From Channallabes apus (Eukaryota > Chordata > Actinopteri > Siluriformes > Clariidae), in NCBI GenBank assembly GCA_030522415.1, contig CM060131.1, positions 6,745,203-6,809,202 of the forward strand: a stretch of 64,000 bases of DNA, read 5' to 3'. Below are positions 1 to 10,640 of this stretch, piece by piece; position 1 is the first letter of the stretch, and the number at the start of each line of letters is the position of its first letter. A model generated the notes under the pieces. That model searched no databases. It had not been told where the DNA came from and worked only from the letters and a program-made list of their open reading frames with translations. The position numbers and the translations under genes are program-made.

Positions 1-323
1 AAGACAGAGACAAATAAACTTTACAGAACATATAGCTCTAATAAAAATAAAATATATTAATAAACCTATTTACGACAGAGTGTGTAAAATACTGTTTTGG
101 GAAATCTGGAATGTAAATAAACTGCCTGTGCTAATGTTAACCAGTGAACTTTGTTAGTGTACCCACGGTCTGTCTGTATTATCGTCTGCAATTAAATTAA
201 CCGAGAATTTACTCAATGCGCTTCTCATACAAATAAGTTAAGCGATATAACACTCGTATATAAGCATTAGTTCATCTCTGAAGACAAACTATAACTTACT
301 GAAGCCCCCCCCCCCCTCCTTAA

Positions 324-1973
324 CCCTCTCGGGTTCGCGAACACTTATATGCGGTTTCCGCTGATCACGCCAATAAGAACTTAAATTTCACTTTCCGTTT
401 TGATCATACAGACAAGATCTATATATTAATCGAATCTGTAAAGTGTCTACTTTTATTTGTATGCACACATGTTAAAAATAACACTTTGTGCATTAATAAA
501 ATAAATAAATTAAACCGAGTGCGCTTTCAGCCGTCTCAGTCTTCGCGAAAATCTTTGTGAAACACGTCACTAAAATTAACTGAAACTCTGCGAATACTGC
601 ACACACAGCCATATATCTATATATTCATCTATATATCTATAGCTTAAAGCTTAAAGGGTCTACTTTTAAATGATGCAAGTCACAGAGAAAACAAATAATC
701 TGTTTTTATGTAATCCATATGAAAGTAAGGAGTGGTAGAGATTCTCCTGTATCGGCTCAGTACAGCTAATGCGCTCCCGCCTCCCTGCGCTCCCGCCTCC
801 ATGTTCATATGGAAATGAACTGAGGTGAGCCAGGTAATCAGCTACACGCCCCCATGGCATGAAACAACAAGCTTCATCATATAGTTACTTACTTTTTCTG
901 TATGTTTGAATGACGCATGCTACATGGGTGAAGAAGCGCTTCAGATGGCTCTGGACAGCGATGAAGAATTTACTTTCTCATCAGAGGAAGAGCAAGACTC
1001 AGACGAGGAACGTCTTTATTTTGAACAACGTCTGGACTTAACGGAGGATGTAATTCCTGACGAGTAAGTCTTTTATTCTCACCATCATTGCTCTATATTT
1101 TATATGTACATTTGGAAAATACTAAATGCCAGCGAGAGTAAAATTGGTCAAAAAATTTAATATGTATGTTACTTTAAACCCGCAATGAAATCTGATTACG
1201 ATCTGTCTAAAGTTTGATTTATTTATTGATATATATACACGTGTTTTGTATTGTTTAAACCGTGTTTCAAATGGTCAAATTGTTCATGATGAATATATTC
1301 ATCATAGTAAACTGTAGTGTGTTGTAGAAAAAATGAAGTACAGTATTGGTAAAGTCATTTGTTCTGGTAATTACAAAGAGCTGTTGTTGTTTTATATATG
1401 TTATTGTTATATTGCTATATTTTCTGTTATAGAGACGGCAGTAATGCTGCTAAAAAGTCAACTTTGATTGTTCCTAATAAACTGGTTAACTGAACTCGCA
1501 AATGAATCTCAAGATTTTTTTGCGTGTGTCAAATACATTCTCAAATAACCTAAACACTGAAAATATATAAACTTATTTTATCCTCAGATTCTTTCTTGTA
1601 ACTCTCCTCTCTCAGTCACATACCTGTCTGATGGCTCATTATGCAGATCAGTATGCAGGCCTTTGTCTTCTCAGGTGTGAATCACTGCATTAGTAATGAT
1701 AGTTCACGCCTTCTCGCATAGACCCTTTACTCTCAAAAAGTGATTCAAAAAGTGTTAATCACTATATTGTTTTCTGTCATTTTCACATCATTTTGAAAAT
1801 GCAAAAAAACTAGTCCACCAGCCCTTGTGAAACAATGTCTTGTGAACAAATTTTCTGTATGAGTTTCATGGCCTTATTTCAGCTACTTTTTTTTTCACAA
1901 AACTTACTAACCACGCATAATATTTTTTTCCTAAAAAATGCAAACACATACATTCATTTTGGTCACGTATTAT
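324..1973 (+). mobile_element. piggyBac-like element, 5' part, 3' end lost
   Basis: The sequence departs from the uninterrupted copy (20930-20945) exactly at a TTAA (320-323). It continues CCCTCTCGGGTTCGCG, which resembles a piggyBac terminus (TTAA target, CCCT start). An acidic ORF of piggyBac N-terminal type follows. No inverted CGAACCCGAGAGGG-TTAA end is visible before the host match resumes near 1974. The right end and some host sequence therefore seem deleted, and the right boundary is approximate. Confidence 0.5.
924..1067 (+). pseudogene. Acidic N-terminal exon, piggyBac-transposase-like
   Basis: A 47-codon reading frame starts at an ATG (924) and is rich in Asp, Glu and Ser, with runs such as DSDEEF and SSEEEQDSDEE. 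This is the style of piggyBac/PGBD transposase N-termini. A GTAAGT donor begins at 1064 inside the last codons, so the frame could be a first coding exon; read unspliced it stops at TAA 1065-1067. The DDD catalytic domain expected downstream is not found in 1070-1970. It sits about 600 bases inside a TTAA-bounded end, which supports the assignment. Any acidic leader would look similar, so this is moderate evidence only. Confidence 0.4.
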
Positions 1974-2244
1974 TCATTGGGTAGTGCAGCTTTTGTAATA
2001 GGGACATTAATAGTATTTTCTATTTTGAGTTAAAGTGGAGTAACATTATGAGTTTGTGACACTGACAGTAAGCTGTAATCTTAACTCCAGACTTGGTAAA
2101 CAGATCATTAACTTCTCTAAAGTCACATCTGACCGCTGCTGGTGCTGCCAGTGATTTTTAAAATGGCAAATTAAAAACTAAACTGGGAAATAAACTGTAA
2201 ACTACCCCAAACACATTTTATAAAATAAAACAACACTTACTGCG

Positions 2245-2310
2245 AATAGTCCTTCATTAAGCCGCCATCTTCATCTCTGTAGTTTGGTAGCATCAGTTCG
2301 GCGGGGGTGG
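2245..2310 (-). other. Exon-1-like segment of family G (copy 1)
   Basis: On the minus strand this reads as an untranslated leader with a very short ATG frame (MKMAA then stop), followed by a good splice donor. The same arrangement is present at 21480-21535 in copy 2. Conservation of the donor in two copies suggests the element once produced a spliced RNA. The function is unknown. Confidence 0.3.
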
Positions 2311-2382
2311 GGGTGGGTTGTTAAAATCACGTGATTGCAACTCAGCGCAGCTGGCTTGTTTTAACGTGTTCTTGAGAATGAA

Positions 2383-2398
2383 GCGCCATCTAGTGGTG
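2383..2398 (-). promoter_or_regulatory. CTCF-like motif in family G
   Basis: On the minus strand the bases read CCACTAGATGGCGC, very close to the vertebrate CTCF core (CCASYAGRKGGCRS). The motif is repeated at 21623-21638 in the second G copy. Occupancy is untested. Confidence 0.4.
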
Positions 2399-2574
2399 GC
2401 ACCAGGTAAATGAATAAATAGTGCTTGAATGGGCGTGTTTACTGTGAAATCTTGACACGCCTTTCTGGCAGCAAAGGGAGGGGGGATTATGGCGTGCATA
2501 GGGCAGTCACACGACGTTCGCACACCATTCAAAAGGCCATGGTTATTTGGCTTGGCTCCCACTGTATGTAAATT

Positions 2575-3362
2575 AATGTTATGCACTTATTTTACGGAGC
2601 CGTTGTCGCAGCCATAGAAACCATTATTAGGCAAAACGACGAAATGGTTTCAAGCTCTGTGAAAAAACAACTGTGGCATGAAAACGGAGTGGACATTAGT
2701 GAGAGATCAATTTGTCGAATCAGGCAAAATCTTGGTTGGAGATATAGGAAAACTTTGCATTGTCCCATGATCTGCGACAAAAACAAAGAGATACGTCTCC
2801 AACAAGCTCAGACATGGATCAATGAAGAGGAAAAATTTCACGACGTCATTTTCACTGATTAAACTATGGTGGCTTTAGATCGCTTTGCCACGATGTCCTT
2901 TAGAAAAACAGGGAGAAAAGTGTTCAAACCCAAGCCGAAACATGCTGTTAAAATTCATGTTTGGGGAGGCATTTCTAGACTTGGACCAGGACCTATTGCC
3001 ATCTTTGAAGGAATAATGGACAGGTCTTTCTTCGAAGAGGAAATTATAAAAGGAACCGCTGCACCATGCATTAAGGAAACCTTCAGTATTCATCACCATT
3101 TTTTCCAGGACAATGACCCTAAGCACACTGCTGCAAGAAAAGTGATCGCTGAAGAGGGAATTAACTGGGTGAAGACGCCGGCCGAATCTCCAGACATAAT
3201 CCCATTGAAATGGTGTGGCATGCTATGAAAGACTATATTCGAAAAGAAGCAAAGCTGACTACAAAATCCGATTTAATTACTGCCATTAATAAATTCTGGT
3301 TTGAGAAACTTACAGAAGAGGCATGTAATAAATACATGAATAGGTTGTTTAAAGTCCAGTAG
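2575..3362 (+). pseudogene. Tc1/mariner-like transposase, broken
   Basis: Cut-and-paste DDE transposase remnant. From residue 30 of the first frame there is a helix-turn-helix tail (ERSICRIRQNLGWRYRKT). The first catalytic Asp follows at VIFTD (about 2857), the WGG motif at about 2968, and the second Asp in [10 protein letters not shown] (about 3103-3132). The terminal NPIEMVW motif with the third acid lies at about 3197. Two breaks are visible. An in-frame TAA (2860-2862) follows the first Asp where DE is expected. A one-base deletion near 3196-3199 shifts the C-terminus, which continues in another frame to a stop at 3361. The N-terminal ~100 residues are missing; the left side abuts the family G end at 2564. 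A 3' fragment of the same family lies at 41565-41745 on the other strand. Confidence 0.8.
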
Positions 3363-3900
3363 TTCCAGTAGTTGCTCAAAATCAGGGTGGACACACAGGA
3401 ATGTAACTGAACACTGAATTTATGGCTCAAAAAATTAAAGCTTTGAGATGATATATTTGCCGTATGTTGTGTTTATTTGATTAAACTTAAACGTAAAGTG
3501 AAAGTGCAAGCCACGGGTTTAAGCACGCCGATTTTAAACGAATTTCAGAAAAGTTTAATGCGCTGTAAACCTGAATAAGTTGGCAAAACTCAAAAAAATT
3601 ATAAAATACTCACCAAGGTCTATTAATTTGAACTAATTGTAGTTATTTAAGTTAACAGTACTTCATATGTTTAATGACTTTGTGCACTAGGGTTTACAGT
3701 GTGGTTCAGAAGGTCTAGGAAGGAAACAGGTTTAGTTATTTTACACAATCTGCATATATTCAGTAAATTTATGAATTACACTCAAAGTATCAAATCCAAC
3801 TATGAAGTCTGGTTTAATCGTTACCATTAAACATTTAATATCTACTTATATTTATTTGTCTATTTATGTTTTGCTGGCGAAATACATTTTCTTTGAATAC
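3363..3900 (+). repeat. 3' flank of the Tc1-like element
   Basis: Positions 3363-3480 and about 3750-3795 match, in reverse, 41600-41745, so both are 3' ends of the same Tc1-like family. The 270 bases between 3485 and 3750 are an unmatched insertion. The outer terminal repeat is not recognised. Confidence 0.4.
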
Positions 3901-3904
3901 ACGC

Positions 3905-4415
3905 AACAGCGCGCTCCGAGGTGAAGTCCGCTCCGTCTGCTCACCTGTTTATCATTCCCTTACTGATTACTCCAGCGATTTAAGCATGCGCGGCGCGCTG
4001 CTCAGATCGCTGGATTATTGTGTGTGTTATACCTCGATTCTCTCGCGTTTCCTTTTCTCTGGCTTTCACGTTACGACCTCGCTTTGTTTTTTCTCGTTGT
4101 TGAATTTCTGCTTGCCGATTTGGATTGTTCGCCTGCCCTTTTGATCTCCCGATTTCGACCCACGCTCCTCCCTTTTGATTTACAGCTCCCGTCTCTCGTC
4201 CTTTTGGTTTCGTTTTTGCCTCGCTGATTGTCTTCCCGGTTTTGACCTTGCGCTTTCCCTTTTGACTACGGCTCTCGTCTCGTGTTTTTGCTTTGGATGC
4301 TTCGCTGACGGACTCACGGCATTCGACCCTTGCTCACGCCCTCGACCACGCCCCCACATCTCTATACAGTCAGTAATCGCACTTGGATTCATATCGTTCT
4401 GCCTGCCACGTGACA
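3905..4415 (+). mobile_element. Gypsy-type LTR remnant (solo)
   Basis: The composition and phrasing (pyrimidine-rich TTTTGACC/CTCGTTTCG blocks, repeated CGCTGAC, end in CACGTGACA) resemble the gypsy LTR at 13796-14479 in reverse. No internal region follows. The start is not sharply defined and I could not find a matching target duplication. Open frames here reflect LTR composition rather than protein coding. Confidence 0.4.
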
Positions 4416-4803
4416 ATATATTATTTAAGTATGTGTTTGTGTGCGCGTATCATATGTAAAATTCATATAAAATGCCATTCGTGATAAGTGTATGTTGCTA
4501 AAGTATTTGTGGACATGTGTGTAATGATGCGGCTCGCACAACGGGCAGAGCCGCGCATAAACTGTTCAGAACAGGCCGGGTCGTGATACCGCGACACTTC
4601 GTGTGATCATTTGGTCGCACCGGTAAAAGGTGTCAGGGCAAAAGACAAAGCCCTCTGAAGAAGACACAGGCAAAGCCCAAGCCTCTGTCTGTCTAAGATA
4701 CAGTGGTTACAAAATTGGAATGGCGATCTCGCCGCGTATACCGCCGTTTAAAGGCAACAGCGGCCAAAATAAATCAGTTGCATTTCAAAGTCATTCGTAA
4801 AAT

Positions 4804-4819
4804 GGCCGCCAGGTGGCGC
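4804..4819 (+). promoter_or_regulatory. CTCF-like motif in family A
   Basis: GGCCGCCAGGTGGCGC fits the CTCF core. The same motif is in the inverted family A copy at 57493-57508. This is inference from the motif only. Confidence 0.4.
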
Positions 4820-5044
4820 AAAGTGACATTTTCATTCATCGCAGTAAATACAACAGTGATGGTAATTTCCACAACAAACATGAAAAATCTGAACCAGAGC
4901 TATTAATGTGTACTGTACAATAATGAGTAAAAAAAAATTATAGTAGATTTATTAACTGAAATAAATGACCGTATTTTTCAAGAGAATTTTCAAGCCCCAC
5001 TCATCAAACAAAATTATAACAAAATCGGCCAAGTTTACTATTTA

Positions 5045-5290
5045 TTTAAATATAAATTTATAAACCAATGAGATCAAATAACACCAAGTTATTATTATAA
5101 CAAGCTTACTTCGTCACTTATCCAGAGCTTGCTTTATTAACCTTGCCTTATTTAATGTTCCTTGGGTGCATTGTCTTTAAGTGCTTACTTGGTGTAGCGG
5201 TTAGAGCACACGGTCAGTGACACATAAAGTGCTGGTTCGAATCCCGAGGGATGATGTTTTAAATTTTTTTATTTTAATTATAGCAAAATT
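5045..5290 (+). repeat. tRNA-like SINE unit 1 in family A
   Basis: It contains an A box (TGGTGTAGCGGTTAGAGC) at 5190-5207 and a B box (GGTTCGAATCC) at 5234-5244, spaced as in a tRNA. It is preceded by a conserved lead (ACCAATGAGATCAAAT) and followed by a T-rich tail. The stems do not pair convincingly, so this is a tRNA-derived SINE head, not a functional tRNA. Confidence 0.6.
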
Positions 5291-5579
5291 AAAATAAAAA
5301 AAATTGTTGTATTTTGATTTTGCTTCAGCATACTATAGAAAAAACAGCAAACTCGCACGCAACCAGTTTGTATTCTTTAAATTTAGGGGAGTGACGGCTC
5401 GGTCTGCTGCTGCTGCTGCGTGTGTGTGTGTGTGTCATTATACTGATGAAAAGTGCTGGCCATCTGCCGTACCGGGAGTTTTGATTTACGACAGCTGTTT
5501 ACGGCAGTGTAGTCCAGTGCGGGAGATGCATTGTGGGTAATGAAGTCCGGTGTTACATCTGTTACATTTTTGATAACAA

Positions 5580-5870
5580 TAGTTTTTTTACAAACATTTC
5601 TAAACCAATAAGATCAAATGACACCAAGTTTAAAACAGATAAAATACACGTGCAAATAGTATAATTGTATAACAGGCTTACTTCGTTACTTATTTAACGC
5701 TTGCTTTCAAAGAAGTCGAGTGGCTTATTAACGCCACGGAGGTGCGTTGTTTCTTAGTGCTTGGTTGGTGTAGCGGTTAGAGCGCTCGGTCAGGGATTTA
5801 CAAAGCGTCGGTTCGAATCATGGATGATGCTGTTTTAAAAAATTGTTCTATTTTAATTTTACTCAGCAAA
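5580..5870 (+). repeat. tRNA-like SINE unit 2 in family A
   Basis: A diverged tandem copy of the preceding unit: the same ACCAATAAGATCAAAT lead, A box at 5766-5783 and a B box-like GGTTCGAATC at 5810-5819. Confidence 0.55.
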
Positions 5871-6929
5871 CAAACAGCAAACAAAAAAATGTATTATTCA
5901 GAGCACGATATACAACCGTAATTAGTCCCGTAACCAGCTTATACAGCTGGCATGTGACCAACGTATTTAACCGTGATGAGTCCATAAAATCAGTAGCAGC
6001 TAATAATTACTAATTACTTTAGTTAATGCTGCTACTGATTTTATTCCAGCTTACCTGTTCAGGTTGATTGCGATTCTTTTTAAAATATTGTCTCAGTTTT
6101 ATATGTTGTTCGTCTTGATGTTTGTCTTCTTTTCACTTGGCAACACTCAAATGCAAATTATTCACCGTGAATCAGCTGTTCTCACCTATACATTCAGAGA
6201 AACTGAATGAGCTGAAATGAGCCTTTGTTTCACGACCGCGACACCCCTCTCTCTCACGCACATACAGTACAGAGTAGACCAAATCATTACAGTACATACT
6301 TTATCCAACGAACATGAAAAAAATCCACATAATGATGAGTTAAGAAGCATTGCTTAATTTTCGTTTAGACAGACTGTTTGTATCTGATTATTGGTATTAT
6401 TAAAGAACAGCAGCACAAACAACACAAGGGCTTGTACAGCAAAGAGTTAAATTTGTAACAGTAAAAGGCATCCGAATTTAAATAAATAAATTACTAGAAA
6501 CAAATTGAGCACACTATCAGAATAAAAAATAGAACAAATCAAATGTTTTTTACACATACACAAGGAGGATAATGATACCGAGTTTATATTAAAATATCAA
6601 ATATTGTAATATTGTTTTTGTGTTATTATAAATAATGAAATGCAGTAGGCTGTTATGGTCATCATCAAAAGAAAATATATTAAGTAACAGATAATATTAG
6701 GTTTATATTTCAAATTAGATAAAATGCTGATTTTCCAGCAGTAAAATTATTGTATCTCTACAGTTTACAAAACCTCCGCTGCGTGTATTCATTCACAGTC
6801 TCCAGAGCACGCACAGAGAAATAGGAGACTGTGGTTTAGGAGTGGATTGGAGAGAAGAGAGCTGTTCAGTTACTATAAAAAAAAATCTAAAAAAATATAT
6901 AAAAACATAATATGATCTTTTTTGAGTTA

Positions 6930-7185
6930 TGAGGTTTTTTTATTATACATAAGACAACCTTTCAGTTTTGTAAATATTCTAGTTATAGTGTGTTAAGTTT
7001 TTCTTTAGGTTAAACGGTTTTGAGAATTAGACCATCCAGCTAAGATCAATATTATGTCGTTGATTGATAAAATCTGGATTAAGGATATTTTATTTTGTTT
7101 TATTTATTTAATTTGTATTTTTCATCTTCCCCCCCTGAGGGATTGCCACCTTATTGTGGTCAGGGGATTTGCGTGCCTCAGTGCT
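6930..7185 (+). repeat. Module shared by several elements (CCCCCTGAGGG unit)
   Basis: This block, ending CCCCTGAGGGATTGCCACC...TTTGCGTGCC, recurs at 19080-19360, 41150-41450, 55098-55380 (reverse) and 62930-63172. At 41346-41450 it continues with text like a fish LINE 5' untranslated region (GACCTTAAGAGCTATACC). The origin is probably retroelement, but this is not proven. Confidence 0.4.
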
Positions 7186-7200
7186 TGGATGTTTACCGAG

Positions 7201-7247
7201 GGCTCAAGGGAGGTGTGTCTGTGTGTGTGTGTGTCTGTGTGTGTGCG
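7201..7247 (+). repeat. GT microsatellite
   Basis: Alternating TG/GC run (GTGTGTCTGTGTGT...GCGCGCGTGCGC). Open frames rich in Cys-Val here are artefacts of the repeat. Confidence 0.8.
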
Positions 7248-7914
7248 CGCGTGCGCTGTAGCCTGTGCTTTTTTCAGCGGATTTTTCCGCTACCGCAGAT
7301 CAGTTTATCAACTTGTAATATATAAATTTTAGGAATATATTAACATGTGGAGACATCATTATATGTTGAATGGAACTTGTAAGCCTTTGAATGGTGTTAA
7401 AAATACTTGCAAAACAAGTATTGCAGCCATACATTGGAGGGAACTTCTGAGGTGGTCAGTGATTGATGGCACGGTCGGTCGGAGGGGGTTGTGATCACAC
7501 CTATAGATCTTTTGTTCTAGGCTATCGGTCAAATATCTCTCCACTTGGAAGCAAAAACATGCAAGGGATTTCAGCATCTCGACGCACATACTAAGCTGTT
7601 TATAAAGTAGACACTGTTTGTTTTTTCATTTTGTAATCTTTCCCGTGTTTACCGTGTACTGTACAATGTATATTCATTTTTTAATGAATTACTGTAAATA
7701 AACTACACATTCCGTTGATTTACCAGAAATGACTTTTCTGTTTTTTGTGTGTGCTAAACTAAACTTCAGGGTCAAAGTAATAGCGATTTTATTTGAAAAG
7801 TATTATATATTTACAGTGCTGATAAGTTCAAGCTTAGATTCATATATAAACTGCTTCAAAGTCTTTCCACCCCGTGACCGCTGAAATCCGACAGACGCAG
7901 GGCTCAAGGGAGGT

Positions 7915-7946
7915 GTGTCTGTGTGTGTATGTGTGTGTGCGCGCGT

Positions 7947-7982
<36 letters not shown>

Positions 7983-7983
7983 T
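7915..7983 (+). repeat. GT microsatellite
   Basis: (TG)n with short CG interruptions inside family A; the homologous position is expanded at 45019-45121. Confidence 0.8.
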
Positions 7984-8119
7984 GCAGCCTGTCATTTTCA
8001 GCGGATTTTTCCGCTACCGCAGATCAGTTTATCAACTTGTAATATATACATTTTAGGAATATATTAACATGTGCAGACATTTAAGGGTGCGCTGCCCTCT
8101 CTTGCCCCTGCGTAGAGCC

Positions 8120-8171
8120 TACACACACACGCACACACACACACACACACATATCTATCTATCTATCTATT
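8120..8171 (+). repeat. CA and ATCT microsatellites
   Basis: (CA)n followed by (ATCT)n. The same pair is longer at 45258-45340 and reversed at 54125-54165. Confidence 0.8.
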
Positions 8172-8766
8172 ATATAAATACACATTTGGAATCTGCATCT
8201 ACATTTTCTGTTACAAGTATAGAATTAGGTTCAGCTGAGACTCATGATCAATGGTGTTAGGGTACTTATGTAGTGATAATTAGTTTCAGCCAAATCATTA
8301 AAACTAACAATGGACTATGACACTCTTGTTTTACACACATTGTTTTAGCGATAGTTTCACGGAAGCGAGTTCAGAACTAATCTAACCAAACCAAGAAAAA
8401 AACAAACATCCGAAGCTTCAAATAGAATGAACGAACTAATGAAATTGATATATATGTAATTGATATACTGTATATACAGACGTGTGTGTGTCATTTTAAT
8501 TCAAATGAACATTTTAATGCTTTCTGATACACTTATCAACTTATCGACATACACTTATCAACACAAACTCTCCGTGCACGCACACACACAATCTCTAAAA
8601 AATTAATATTAATAACATACATATACAAATAAACAAAAATATAAACGTCTATATTGAAGTCTACGGTGAACGCAGAGTCGGCTAAGCATACGTGATGACG
8701 CGCGCCCTCACCTCTGTTACGGCTGCCTACAGTATTTGGCCAAAAGAATTATAATAATTGAACGAT

Positions 8767-8871
8767 ATGCCTGGTCCTGGAAAGAGACATCAACAGTCCG
8801 GCGCTGAGAAACGAAAGAACCGAAAGAAAAAAAAGCCTAAGATGAAGCCCGTGCATCAATTCCAGAAATAA
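8767..8871 (+). pseudogene. hAT/ZMYM-like N-terminal fragment
   Basis: A 34-codon frame begins MPGPGKRHQQSGAEKRKN and continues as a Lys/Arg-rich stretch. The SGAEKRK basic leader is typical of hAT-transposase-derived and ZMYM-like proteins. It ends at TAA overlapping an AATAAA. The inverted family A copy has the same start at 52771 (-) but a one-base insertion makes it stop 24 codons in. No BED finger or hAT catalytic block is nearby, so this is an orphan first-exon fragment. Confidence 0.35.
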
Positions 8872-9009
8872 AACTTTACTTTATTCTGTCGACGTTAATA
8901 ATGTAATAACGTAACATTAACGTAAAATAACGCAAATTTCATTTAACAGCAGGGGGGACAATAAATATATATTTTTATAAATTTATTGCATTGTTTATGT
9001 TGTTTACAG

Positions 9010-9177
9010 TCAAGCCATCAACATACAATAAAATGTAAACATGAGATCTAAACTAAAAACTGTGCTCCCTGTGCTGGTGCTGGCAATATCATCTCTTTGT
9101 TCTGCTGTCTCCGGCTCCCTCCCTGGTTCTGAATCTGCCCCTTCCTCTACTCTCACTGTCTCAGAACAGACTGACTC
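9010..9177 (-). pseudogene. Acidic Ser/Thr-rich exon fragment, possibly hAT-like
   Basis: On the minus strand a pyrimidine tract and CAG acceptor (9178-9180) lead into an open exon. It encodes an acidic stretch (EEGADSEPGREPETAEQR) followed by ASTSTGS, the kind of spacer found after the basic leader of hAT/ZMYM proteins. It is on the strand opposite to the basic leader at 8767, so the two cannot be one transcript without an inversion. Function is lost or unknown. Confidence 0.3.
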
Positions 9178-9584
9178 CTGAAGCAGAAAAAAATGCAGGA
9201 AATTATGTTTTCTAACATGCGTTAGATAGTTTTTTTTTATCACTCTATACACAATACTTTGCTATTTTTATAGATGTTGAGCATCGTGAGCAAGCCCGAG
9301 ATCATATTAACGTTAATTATCACCAGCCGGCATGAATAGCAAACGAGTAACGTGAGTTGGACACACACCAATCGATTCGACTATGGTTAATCGCTCACTC
9401 CGTAGGCTCCCTGAATAGGCGGGAAAGGGATGGAACCGCGCATTCGTCCCAGCAGGAAAAAAAAACTAAACAGATCTAACAGATGAGGACTCAGATTAAT
9501 GTGCAAAAATATATAATAAAACTATATAAGTCTACATAGCCTTTATAAGACTCTACCTTAAGCGCACTTAAAACATTTTATTTA

Positions 9585-9830
9585 GTTTTAAAATAAAACA
9601 ATTTTAAAACATCACTCGGGATTCGAACTGGCGCTTTGTAGATCACTAGTCGAGTGTTCTAACCGCTACACCAAGCGGCCACTTAGAGACAATGCACACC
9701 AGAGACGTTAATAAGTCACTCGACTTCTTTGAAAGCAAGTGTACGTCTTTGATAAGTGACGAAGTAAGCCTGTTATAATAATAACTTGGTGTTATTTGAT
9801 CTTATTGGTTTATAAATTTATATTTAAATA
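9585..9830 (-). repeat. tRNA-like SINE unit 3 in family A
   Basis: Reverse-oriented copy with B box (complement of GGATTCGAAC) at 9619-9628 and A box at 9660-9677. It forms the right arm of the inverted pair with 5045-5870. Confidence 0.55.
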
Positions 9831-10180
9831 AAACCCTACACACTTCTTTTCTAATTACACGTGATAAAATCTAAAGGCTCACTGTGTTAATATTTATTGT
9901 GCTTAAATTTGATCTTAATAAGATTTGATTTAATTTGAATTCTACATTTGTACTGTAATTATAGTACTGTGATTATGAATTCGGTCAACTACAGTGTTTC
10001 ACTTGATGTTATCGGCTATTACGTGTATTATTGAGGCAGAGAATGAACTAAGGCATGAGGCGTCAGTCTGTAGTTATATAGCGCCACTCAGTGGTAAAAG
10101 CCAGCAAATGCACAGCAAATGCACATCCCGTAATGCGGCGGCGACGTTACATACGACGCTCCGATTTTGTAACCACTGTA

Positions 10181-10640
10181 CTGGCGAGAGAGTGAAGGAG
10201 AGTGATTGATTCTACTTAGAGGATTAATAAACAAAGATACCCGTTTTTTAATTTTTTTATTTTATAAAAATACCAAAGAATATTATTGTGTATAGACTGA
10301 TTAATAACAATGCAACTTGTGCTATAATAAGGAAAATCTAAATTTCTCCCAATCAAGGATTAAAAATGGTAACAATGTCAATTTTAGAATCTATAATCCA
10401 GAAGATAAAATTTACACATATTTAAAAAGAGGCCTTAATCACTGAAAGTCTTCAGAAGAGCCTCAGGTTCAATAGGGTTTTAAAGTGTGGAGAGGTCCAT
10501 TTAATTTTCTCTGAATGTGAGAACAGCTGATTCACACCTGGGGAGAGTGAATAATTTGCATTTGAATGTTGTCTGGCATTGTAAAGCACACACAGTGACA
10601 CTAAAAGAACAAGAACCTATACTGAAAAACGAACTTGTAA
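10181..10640. other. No gene recognised
   Basis: AT-rich sequence between family A and the SAMD3-like tail. A short stretch (10510-10570) resembles family A DNA at 56110-56165 in the same orientation. Nothing else is recognisable. Confidence 0.4.

Larger units (their letters stand above)
1..2564. mobile_element. Family G DNA element, right part (copy 1)
   Basis: Positions 1-300 and about 1974-2564 match 20579-20890 and 21206-21804 of a complete element in the same orientation. The right end reads GGCTCCCACTG followed by TA at 2565-2566, the same terminus and target as the complete copy. The left end lies before the window. Positions 324 to about 1973 are foreign relative to the other copy. 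On the minus strand, 2245-2310 resembles a 5' untranslated exon ending in a GTAAGT donor. No transposase is recognised, so the superfamily rests only on the TA target and CAGTGGGAGCC terminus. Confidence 0.6.
4701..10178 (+). mobile_element. Family A: complete 5.5-kb TA-flanked DNA element
   Basis: Left end TA|CAGTGGTTACAAAATTGG (TA 4699-4700) and right end ...CCGATTTTGTAACCACTG|TA (TA 10179-10180) are inverted copies with a TA target duplication. The last third near each end carries the same tRNA-like unit in opposite orientation (5045-5290 and 5580-5850 on +, 9590-9830 on -), making a long imperfect inverted repeat. The middle holds GT microsatellites, a module shared with other elements (6930-7185) and hAT/ZMYM-like exon fragments. 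Related copies: 52665-57611 (inverted), 40985-41450 with 44484-46515, and 62660 to the end. No transposase for this terminus is recognised; the TA target is compatible with Tc1/mariner-like mobilisation. Confidence 0.65.

Noticed and set aside
4018..4459. Open frames of 69-94 codons as genes
   Set aside because: They lie in LTR-like sequence with pyrimidine-rich composition and overlap in several frames.
5183..5250. Functional tRNA gene
   Set aside because: A and B boxes fit but acceptor and anticodon stems do not pair; five diverged copies sit in the same repeat, so it is a SINE head.
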